Source: DATBWZ01 sp036514535 (GTDB lineage: Bacteria > JAMCPX01 > DATBWZ01). From it: a DNA stretch of 8,807 bases. The notes under the pieces are model-generated. The model saw only the letters and a list, made by a program, of their open reading frames with translations. It had not been told where the DNA came from and made no database searches. Each line of letters opens with the position of its first letter. The first letter of the stretch is position 1. Positions 1 through 5,587 of the stretch are shown one piece after another. Location: the NCBI GenBank assembly GCA_036514535.1, contig DATBWZ010000101.1, forward strand, positions 1 to 8,807, written 5' to 3'. The position numbers and the translations under genes are program-made.

Positions 1-641
1 TGGCGGCGCAAGCCTTATGCGCCTACGGCTTTGGATTTATTGAGGACAAGGATAAGGATAGAGCAAAGGCCATTTACATAAAGGGAAGAGACTACGGAAT
101 AAAAGCATTAAGACAGAATGGAAAATTCAATAAAGCCCTGAAGAAAAAGATCCCATTCTGGGATGCAGTAAAGGTCATAAACGATAAAGATATGCTTCCT
201 GCGCTTTTCTGGACAGGACAGTGCATTGCAAATCTCGTCAACCTTGATATGTCCGATCCTGAGAATCTGATTGATATTCCAAAGGCAAAGGCATTGATGG
301 AGAAGGTAATGGAATTTGACGATAAATTCTTTTTTGGAGGGGCACACATCTTTATGGGAGCCTATTATGCTATACTTCCGGCTCTTTTTGGCGGCGGACT
401 GGATAAGTCGGAAGTGGAGTTTAAAAAGGCTTTTGAAATCAGTCAGGAGAAGTTTCTGGTCGCATATTATTACTATGCAAGGTTTTATGTTACAACATTG
501 AAAGATGCGGAGTTATTTGATAAAACAATAGCAAAGATTGAGAACACGCCTTCCGATGTGCTTCCGGAACAGAAACTGATAAATGAGATAGCGAAAAAGA
601 AGGCAAAGGTTCTAATAGGATCAAAAGCAAAGTTTTTTTAA
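1..641 (+). CDS. TRAP transporter TatT component family protein (3' part, 5' end outside window)
   Basis: The reading frame is open from the window edge (first full codon at base 3) to a TAA at 639-641, giving about 212 C-terminal residues. There is no in-frame ATG before 192, and the residues before that point already fit the family (AYGFGFIEDKDKDRAKAIY, then GRDYGIKALR), so the gene starts upstream of the window. Recognisable TatT blocks follow: PALFWTGQCIANLVNL, the FGGAHIFMGAYYAILP segment, and GGGLDKSEVEFKKAFE. The family is an all-helical, TPR-like periplasmic protein, a lipoprotein in Treponema pallidum (Tp0956). It partners a DctP-type binding protein in TPR-associated TRAP transporters. 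The dctP homologue 95 bp downstream on the same strand supports this. The signal peptide or lipobox cannot be seen. Family assignment is from recognition of conserved blocks, not a search. Confidence 0.85.
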   Translation, partial: AAQALCAYGFGFIEDKDKDRAKAIYIKGRDYGIKALRQNGKFNKALKKKIPFWDAVKVINDKDMLPALFWTGQCIANLVNLDMSDPENLIDIPKAKALMEKVMEFDDKFFFGGAHIFMGAYYAILPALFGGGLDKSEVEFKKAFEISQEKFLVAYYYYARFYVTTLKDAELFDKTIAKIENTPSDVLPEQKLINEIAKKKAKVLIGSKAKFF

Positions 642-669
642 AAGAACAGTACAAGACATAACTTATTTA

Positions 670-699
670 TTGAATACCTTGCGATAATGTGCTTATATT
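670..699 (+). promoter_or_regulatory. possible sigma70-type promoter for dctP
   Basis: TTGAAT at 670-675 is followed 18 bp later by TATATT at 694-699 (or by TTATAT at 693-698 with a 17-bp spacer). This would start transcription near 705, about 30 bases before the dctP ATG. The whole 642-736 spacer is AT-rich, so a chance match is likely. Read-through from the TatT gene is an equally good explanation for dctP expression. Confidence 0.25.
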
Positions 700-718
700 T
701 ATTCATAAAAAAATAAGT

Positions 719-728
719 AAGAAGGTGG
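719..728 (+). promoter_or_regulatory. ribosome binding site that sets the dctP start
   Basis: AAGAAGGTGG lies 8 bases before the ATG at 737. The upstream in-frame ATG at 689 has no comparable site. It would also add a short basic stretch in front of an otherwise complete signal peptide. The site therefore favours 737 as the start. Confidence 0.7.
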
Positions 729-736
729 TTTTGTTT

Positions 737-1780
737 ATGAAATACCGCAGATCGTTTATAGCCTTTGTTGTGATAGCGATATTTCTTATTTTTCTCTCAA
801 CTACTAAAAGTGTATATGCCCAGGAAAGTAAACCTGAATATGTGATAAAAATAGGCACTCTTGCGCCTGAGGGCTCTGTATGGATGGAGAAACTCAAGGA
901 GATTATGAATATAATTGAGCAAAAAACCAATTCCAGGGTGAAAAATACTTTTTATCCCGGGGGTGTAATGGGAGATGAACCGGCGATGGTTAAGAAGATG
1001 AATCTTGACCAGCTACAGATGGGGGCATTCACCATTTACGGGATTTATACCATTGCTCCTGAGATGGCAGTTATGGAGCTGCCTTTTCTTTTTGAGGATG
1101 TTAGTGAGGTTGATTATATCCGGAACAGGGTGCGCCCGGTATTTGATGAGATATTTGAAAAGAAGGGCTTTAAACTGCTATCGTGGGTGGATCAGGGAGG
1201 ATTTGATCAAATCTATTCAAAACATCCTATAAAAAATCTGAATGATCTTGCAAAACAAAAAACATGGGCATGGACAGAACAGCCGATTCCGATTGAAACT
1301 TACAAGGCAATTGGTATTGCTCCGGTAACTACCTCAGTGCTTGAACTGCTTTCATCGCTCCAGGCAGGAATTGTTGATGCATTCTACACAACCCCTTTAG
1401 CCTGCCTCGCCCTGCAGTGGTGCCTCCAGATTAGATATATCAATATGCTTAATTTTAAATACGAAGCAGGCGCCGTTGTCATGACAATGAAGGCATGGAA
1501 TTCGCTGCCGAAGGATATTCGCCAGATTATAATTAATGAAGTGAGAGCCTTTGAGCCCAAAGTCATCGCTTCTATCAGGATTGCCAGCGATAAAGCCCTT
1601 ATGCGCATGATTCAGGAAGGCATTCAGGTTGTTCCCTTTGATCCTGCAGAGAGAGAATTATTTAAGAAAAAGACAAGAGTCATTTACCAGCAATTGGCCG
1701 GCAAGATATATTCCAAGGATTTACTGGATAGAATTCTAAAGGATCTTGATAAATACCGGACCAGCAAAAAAGAAAATTAA
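737..1780 (+). CDS. dctP: TRAP transporter substrate-binding protein, DctP family (TatP-like)
   Basis: This 347-residue protein is predicted to be exported. Residues 1-28 form a Sec signal peptide (KYRR n-region, a hydrophobic stretch rich in I/F/V/L, and a VYA cleavage site before Gln29). The mature part opens with YVIKIGTLAPEGSVWMEKL, the typical DctP first strand and helix, followed by FYPGGVMGDEPAMVKKM and AVMELPFLF, also family hallmarks. Such proteins bind a solute in the periplasm and deliver it to a DctQ/DctM membrane pair. The normal binding Arg in the central strand (an R-V/R-I position) is replaced here by Trp177 in KTWAW. That resembles the TatP branch, which is thought to take hydrophobic ligands. 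The TatT gene immediately upstream supports this. No DctQ or DctM gene follows: the next gene is a tRNA nucleotidyltransferase homologue. Unlike Treponema TatP, there is no lipobox, so it should be soluble. The ligand is unknown. Confidence 0.85.
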   Translation: MKYRRSFIAFVVIAIFLIFLSTTKSVYAQESKPEYVIKIGTLAPEGSVWMEKLKEIMNIIEQKTNSRVKNTFYPGGVMGDEPAMVKKMNLDQLQMGAFTIYGIYTIAPEMAVMELPFLFEDVSEVDYIRNRVRPVFDEIFEKKGFKLLSWVDQGGFDQIYSKHPIKNLNDLAKQKTWAWTEQPIPIETYKAIGIAPVTTSVLELLSSLQAGIVDAFYTTPLACLALQWCLQIRYINMLNFKYEAGAVVMTMKAWNSLPKDIRQIIINEVRAFEPKVIASIRIASDKALMRMIQEGIQVVPFDPAERELFKKKTRVIYQQLAGKIYSKDLLDRILKDLDKYRTSKKEN

Positions 1781-1972
1781 CTCGCTGGACTGCCTGAATA
1801 GATAAGACACATATCTCATGGTCACGACCCGTGGCATGCTTTGTGGCAACGAGTGCCCTGCCGGCTACCCGCATACCGTATATACATAAAGACTGCATTC
1901 TGGTTATATCATATTGAGCAGATCTGCTTTTGAGAGCTGAAAAGGCAGGCATTTTATGCTATTATTCTAATT
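1781..1972. other. intergenic spacer with GC-richer segment of unknown nature
   Basis: These 192 bp separate dctP from the CCA-adding enzyme gene. Bases about 1820-1876 are visibly richer in G and C than the AT-rich flanks. They can form only a poor hairpin (GGCAT at 1833-1837 with GTGCC at 1853-1857, 15-base loop). A 23-codon frame at 1818-1889 has no ribosome binding site. No T-tract terminator follows dctP. The segment could be the relic of a dispersed repeat or a small RNA; nothing in the window decides this. Confidence 0.4.
1930..1960 (+). promoter_or_regulatory. possible promoter immediately upstream of cca
   Basis: TTGAGA at 1930-1935 and TATGCT at 1955-1960 are separated by 19 bp. 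This would place the transcript start near 1967, only about 6 bases before the ATG at 1973. There is no Shine-Dalgarno sequence in front of that ATG, so a nearly leaderless mRNA would fit. The spacer is longer than ideal, so the call is weak. Confidence 0.25.
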
Positions 1973-3322
1973 ATGAGAGCCAAAACATCTTTCTTGTTGA
2001 ACCAAGCGCTAAGGAGCATAAGGGAAGCGTGCTCTTTACTTAAAGCAGAAGCATATATAGTAGGCGGATTTTTGAGGGACCGGGCTCTCGGGCGAGATTG
2101 CCAGGATCTGGATATTCTTGTTATGAATGTTGACCCAGGAAAAATCGCGGAGTTTCTCCATAAAAGGGCGGGATTTCACAGCCCGGTGCTATTCAGAAGA
2201 TTTGGAACATACAGGGTGGGCAGGGATGGCATTGATGTGGAGATTGTTCCTCCCAGAGGCGGTACACTTGAAAAAGACCTGCAGCACAGGGATTTTACCA
2301 TAAATACCCTGTTGAGCCGGATCTTAGCATCCAGTACAGGAAGGGCTGTGGATCTGCTGGGCGCGGCGTTCCGCGACCTTGAGATGGGTGTGATTCGGAC
2401 TCCTATTGCCCCTCAAATTTCAATAAAAGAGGATCCCTTGCGGATGATAAGGGCTATCCGGTTTGAACAGGTGCTCGGATTTAAAATGGATAAAACTCTT
2501 CGCCGAGCGATAAAGGAACAGCATGTTCTGATTAATGATGTATCAAAGGAGCGGGTAAGAGAAGAACTGGAAAAGATACTTCTGGGTAAGAAGCCATCCA
2601 TTTCATTCAGGCGTATGCACGATGCCCTTCTGCTATCCGATATTCTTCCGGAACTTGATGAGACATGCGGATTTGACCAGCGGTCTCCCTATCATCATGA
2701 GGACCTTTTCAACCATACGCTCTCCTCTCTGGATAGTGCGCCGCCAAATCTGGAGATCAGGCTTGCGGCTCTATTTCACGATATTGGGAAAAAGGATGCA
2801 CAGAAGCAGATTAATGGCAAATTTGTGCACTACGGCCATCAGGATATAAGCGCTGTAAAAGCAAGGAATGCGCTGAAAAGGTTGCGATTTCCTAAGCGTG
2901 TAATTGAGCCGGTAGTGTTTCTTGTTCAGCACCACATGGTGCAGTATTCATCCCTGTGGGGAGACTCTGCCGTCAAGAGGTTTATAAGAAAAATGGGCGG
3001 CAAATTGGATGACATGCTGGCCCTTCTGGAAGCGGACTGGGGCTCTTTACGTCACAACGAAAATTTTAAAATGTTTGAGGATCTGCAAAAAAGAATAAGC
3101 AAATTCAAGGTGGAGGAGATTAATAGGGTTGAATCCCCGCTTAACGGCCATGAAATTCAGAAGATCCTCAAAATTCCGCCAGGTCCTGCGGTAGGACGGG
3201 CAAAGGATGCAATAGTTGATGCAATCCTGGAAAACAAAATAAGACCGTCTAATGTGGATGCCCTCAGATTCCTGAGGAAGAACAGAACTTCTATTTTAAA
3301 AAATTGCGCCAAGAATTACTGA
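1973..3322 (+). CDS. cca: CCA tRNA nucleotidyltransferase / poly(A) polymerase family protein with HD domain
   Basis: This 449-residue cytosolic enzyme belongs to the class II nucleotidyltransferases that add C and/or A to tRNA 3' ends. The head domain is clear: VGGFLRD at 30-36, the metal-binding DLD at Asp45 and Asp47, IDVEIVPPR at 87-95, and HRDFTIN at 105-111. The EDPLR motif at 153-157 corresponds to the EDxxR nucleotide-recognition motif and is followed by MIRAIRF. An RNA-binding helical region spans about 165-235. An HD domain follows (His248, then LFHDIGK with His269-Asp270, then GHQD with His289), which in relatives carries phosphohydrolase activity. The start has no clear ribosome binding site, but the protein begins at the expected distance before the GG motif. 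The sequence cannot separate a full CCA-adding enzyme from a C-only or A-only adding enzyme or a poly(A) polymerase. The 3' end overlaps the convergent outer-membrane protein gene by 27 bp. Confidence 0.85.
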   Translation: MRAKTSFLLNQALRSIREACSLLKAEAYIVGGFLRDRALGRDCQDLDILVMNVDPGKIAEFLHKRAGFHSPVLFRRFGTYRVGRDGIDVEIVPPRGGTLEKDLQHRDFTINTLLSRILASSTGRAVDLLGAAFRDLEMGVIRTPIAPQISIKEDPLRMIRAIRFEQVLGFKMDKTLRRAIKEQHVLINDVSKERVREELEKILLGKKPSISFRRMHDALLLSDILPELDETCGFDQRSPYHHEDLFNHTLSSLDSAPPNLEIRLAALFHDIGKKDAQKQINGKFVHYGHQDISAVKARNALKRLRFPKRVIEPVVFLVQHHMVQYSSLWGDSAVKRFIRKMGGKLDDMLALLEADWGSLRHNENFKMFEDLQKRISKFKVEEINRVESPLNGHEIQKILKIPPGPAVGRAKDAIVDAILENKIRPSNVDALRFLRKNRTSILKNCAKNY

Positions 3323-4084
3323 ATGGTAAAGCCTGTTGTTTAACGGATACCTGTATCGGTTACCCTGCCCATCTATTCTCTCAACGCGCGGATACAAGAA
3401 ATATTTTCCGTCGTATCCTAAAAAGAACCTCTGTATTTTTACGATGGCGGAGTAGTTTAAAACCGAATAAGGATATCCGCTGACCGGTTTTTTAACATCG
3501 GCACCCTCATTTAAAAGGTCATAAGTATAGAGTGCGTTGACATCTATGCGGATAGAATCGTTGATTGGAAATTTAATATCAAAACCAGCAGAAGGGCCGA
3601 TGAGCGTGTTGCTGAAATTTTTTACAAGTAAGAAATCCCCATGAATTCCCAGAAGTGGAGAAAGGGTCAACCATCTGTTCTTCAGGACAATCAAACCTCC
3701 GTGCAGGCCTAATTCCGTCATCTGTTCCATGCTTGATTGTATTACGGTCTCGTTTGTGGGAGGAAAGTAATAATATATTTGCGAGTAAATTGTATGGCTT
3801 AAAATACCTGAAAAGAAAGAACGTTCATGAAAATAGTATTCTGTCTTAACTCCTGCTCCACCAGTGCCCGCAGACTGTTTTCCATAACTGTCCGAGACTA
3901 AACCCGACAATATAAATGGCATGACGGAATATGTCCTTGTTTCTTTTTTTGTTCCTGATTGGAATATAATTTTTCTTGAAGGAGGTGTTTTTTGAACCGG
4001 TGGCTCTTCCGCGGAAACATTAGAAAAAGGAATAATTATAAGGCATAAAAAAACAAGCATTTCACGGATTGCAATCAGTTTCAT
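3296..4084 (-). CDS. predicted outer-membrane beta-barrel protein, hypothetical
   Basis: I do not recognise a named family for this 262-residue protein. Residues 1-25 form a signal peptide (hydrophobic LVFLCLIIIPF core, cleavage after VSA), with no lipobox. A short Pro/Lys-rich stretch (PPVQKTPPSRK) follows. The remainder has many short, aromatic-rich, amphipathic segments typical of beta strands (EYYFHERSFFSG, IYSQIYYYF, IRIDVNALYTYDLL). The protein ends in Phe (LGAIF), the usual recognition signal for outer-membrane assembly. A small barrel of roughly 10-12 strands is my inference. I chose the ATG at 4084 over the longer frame start at 4129 for two reasons: AAGGGGGG lies just upstream, and the signal peptide begins there. 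The gene has its own extended -10 promoter candidate and is last on its strand. Its neighbours give no hint of function. Confidence 0.75.
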   Translation of the reverse strand: MKLIAIREMLVFLCLIIIPFSNVSAEEPPVQKTPPSRKIIFQSGTKKETRTYSVMPFILSGLVSDSYGKQSAGTGGAGVKTEYYFHERSFFSGILSHTIYSQIYYYFPPTNETVIQSSMEQMTELGLHGGLIVLKNRWLTLSPLLGIHGDFLLVKNFSNTLIGPSAGFDIKFPINDSIRIDVNALYTYDLLNEGADVKKPVSGYPYSVLNYSAIVKIQRFFLGYDGKYFLYPRVERIDGQGNRYRYPLNNRLYHSVILGAIF

Positions 4085-4087
4085 GAG

Positions 4088-4095
4088 CCCCCCTT
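4088..4095 (-). promoter_or_regulatory. ribosome binding site that sets the outer-membrane protein start
   Basis: On the - strand AAGGGGGG ends three bases before the ATG at 4084; its AAGGGG core is at normal spacing. It supports this start rather than the ATG at 4129, which would lie upstream of the likely transcript start. Confidence 0.7.
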
Positions 4096-4109
4096 GAAAA
4101 ATTTTATTA

Positions 4110-4118
4110 ATTATACCA
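4110..4118 (-). promoter_or_regulatory. extended -10 promoter for the outer-membrane protein gene
   Basis: On the - strand the spacer reads TGGTATAAT, an exact extended -10 (TGn followed by consensus TATAAT). No convincing -35 lies 16-18 bp upstream, which is acceptable for extended -10 promoters. Transcription would start near 4103, about 19 bases before the ATG and just upstream of the ribosome binding site. This suggests transcription separate from the tatD gene. Confidence 0.55.
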
Positions 4119-4136
4119 TAAAAAAGCAAAGTAACG

Positions 4137-5513
4137 CTAACCGATGGAGTTATGTTCCCGGATCCTGAATTTAACGCCTATTGTATCCGCAATCTTTCTG
4201 CATTCTTCAACATTCAGATGTGGCAGTGCCACTACCGTTGCAATTACCTCCGGAATGTAATCCTTTGATTGCCTGATGAATTCCAAAACAGCATGGAACG
4301 CTTGTTCTCCGTAGGGTGACGGGCACAATTTTGCGTATGTTTTTGGATCAGGGGCATTCATGCTTACCGAAATGGAATCCACAAGTCCCTTCAGTTCCGC
4401 AGGAATATTTTTCCCATGGACAAGACTAGCAAGGCCGTCAGTGTCAATTCTGACACGGAGGCCTTTCTCCTTCAGCCATATTGAAATACTCTTTACCGCG
4501 TCAAGCCTCAATAGCGGTTCGCCGAATCCGCAGAAGACGACCTCCGTGTACTTCTGAGGGTCTCCGATTGCTTTGATGATTTCTTCTGCCTCGGGTTCTT
4601 TTCCAATCCTTAGATCATACCCCTTAACCGCATAGGAGCCCCTTATCTTTGGACAGAACACACATACATTCGTACAACGGTTTGTTATGTTCAAATAAAG
4701 GGAATCACGGATACCATAAACAATTTTGCCCTTCTCCGGGATTTCCCCCACGCCGAAAAGGCGATAAGCATTGCTTGAGGTTATGCGTGCTATATCATCC
4801 AGGGACAGAGCCTTCAGTTCCGCTACTTTTCGTGCTATATGCAGGACATTCGCAGGCTCATTCCTTTTTCCGCGGACAGGCTCGGGAGATAGGAAGGGCG
4901 CATCTGTTTCAAGAAGCAGCCTCTCCGCAGGCACATATTTCACAACATCCCTGAGGTCCGAGGCATTCTTAAAGGTAATTATGCCTGTGAAGGATATGTA
5001 GAATCCGAGATCCAGAACCTCCCGTGCTTCATCCTTTGTGCCAGCAAAGCAGTGAAAAACGCCACTGCCGGAATTTACGCTTTCTGCTTTGAGCGTTTCA
5101 ATTACCTCCCTGTGGGCGAGCCTGGAATGAATCATTAGCGGAAGGTTGTTTGCTCTCGCGAGATTTATCTGAAATATGAAAGAATCCAACTGCCTGTCAA
5201 AAGGAACAGAATACTTTCTATCCAATCCTGTCTCTCCAATGCCAACGACTCTGCTGTCCCTGCTCAGTTGCATCATTGTTTCTTCTGCCGCGGGGGAGAA
5301 GAATTCCGCATTTTCAGGATGCAATCCCACTGTTGCGAATACAGCATCAGATTTATGTGCAATATCAACTGTCGTCCGGTTGCTCTCAATCCCTTTGCCG
5401 CCGCCGACCGTGATTATCTTGTGGACGCCCGATTCCGCTGCCCGTTTAATTACATCATTAAGGTCGGAATTGAGTTCCTCAAAATCCAAGTGCGCATGCG
5501 TATCAACGAGCAT
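4137..5513 (-). CDS. TatD family metal-dependent hydrolase fused to a radical SAM domain
   Basis: This 458-residue cytosolic protein has two enzymatic domains. Residues 1-255 are a TatD-type TIM-barrel nuclease with the full metal site: DTHAHLD (His6, His8), GLHPE (His65), GETGLD (Glu94), MIHSR (His129), FHCFAG (His154) and TDAPFLSP (Asp204). TatD proteins are magnesium-dependent 3'-5' DNases of the amidohydrolase fold. Residues about 262-458 form a small radical SAM domain: CTNVCVFC supplies Cys280, Cys284 and Cys287 in the CxxxCxxC pattern for a 4Fe-4S cluster, and CGFGEPLLR at about 328-336 is the SAM-binding GGE-type motif. No auxiliary cluster motif is visible at the C-terminus. I recall radical SAM proteins of this type as fused or adjacent to TatD in other bacteria; their reaction is unknown. 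The ATG at 5513 is preceded at 12 bases by AGAGG. The gene lies downstream of metG, as tatD (yabD) does in Bacillus. Confidence 0.9.
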   Translation of the reverse strand: MLVDTHAHLDFEELNSDLNDVIKRAAESGVHKIITVGGGKGIESNRTTVDIAHKSDAVFATVGLHPENAEFFSPAAEETMMQLSRDSRVVGIGETGLDRKYSVPFDRQLDSFIFQINLARANNLPLMIHSRLAHREVIETLKAESVNSGSGVFHCFAGTKDEAREVLDLGFYISFTGIITFKNASDLRDVVKYVPAERLLLETDAPFLSPEPVRGKRNEPANVLHIARKVAELKALSLDDIARITSSNAYRLFGVGEIPEKGKIVYGIRDSLYLNITNRCTNVCVFCPKIRGSYAVKGYDLRIGKEPEAEEIIKAIGDPQKYTEVVFCGFGEPLLRLDAVKSISIWLKEKGLRVRIDTDGLASLVHGKNIPAELKGLVDSISVSMNAPDPKTYAKLCPSPYGEQAFHAVLEFIRQSKDYIPEVIATVVALPHLNVEECRKIADTIGVKFRIREHNSIG

Positions 5514-5536
5514 GATCTGACGATGCCTCTAATTTT

Positions 5537-5565
5537 ATTTTATCAATAATTTTGATTCTTAACAA
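5537..5565 (-). promoter_or_regulatory. promoter candidate for tatD-rSAM
   Basis: On the - strand TTGTTA (5565-5560) and TAAAAT (5542-5537) are spaced by exactly 17 bp. The -10 is preceded by TGA, giving an extended -10 (TGATAAAAT). The transcript would start near 5530, right at the AGAGG ribosome binding site. A 6-bp inverted repeat (TCTTAA at 5557-5562, TTAAGA at 5573-5578) overlaps the -35. It may be chance in AT-rich DNA or an operator. Read-through from metG across the 74-bp spacer remains possible. Confidence 0.4.
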
Positions 5566-5587
5566 GGATTGATTAAGACAACGCAGG

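Noticed and set aside
661..718. ACTTATTT (661-668) and AAATAAGT (711-718) as a long-range hairpin in the dctP leader
   Set aside because: The arms are short, almost pure A-T and 42 bases apart in an AT-rich spacer, so this is expected by chance.
1818..1889. 23-codon open frame with two Cys residues as a small peptide gene
   Set aside because: No ribosome binding site, no hydrophobic or leader-peptide character, and no supporting neighbour. It is treated only as part of the unexplained spacer.
1680..1952. 90-codon open frame on the - strand across the end of dctP
   Set aside because: It overlaps dctP coding sequence, matches no known family, and lacks a ribosome binding site.
3341..3362. Inverted repeat TAAC..GATAC / GTATC..GTTA just after the cca stop, as a possible terminator
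   Set aside because: It lies in the coding sequence of the outer-membrane protein gene, has a central mismatch and almost no loop, and no T-tract follows on either strand.
4131..4160. Terminator after tatD-rSAM
   Set aside because: A T-run follows the stop on the - strand, but the only stem (AGC with GCT) has three base pairs, too little to call a terminator.
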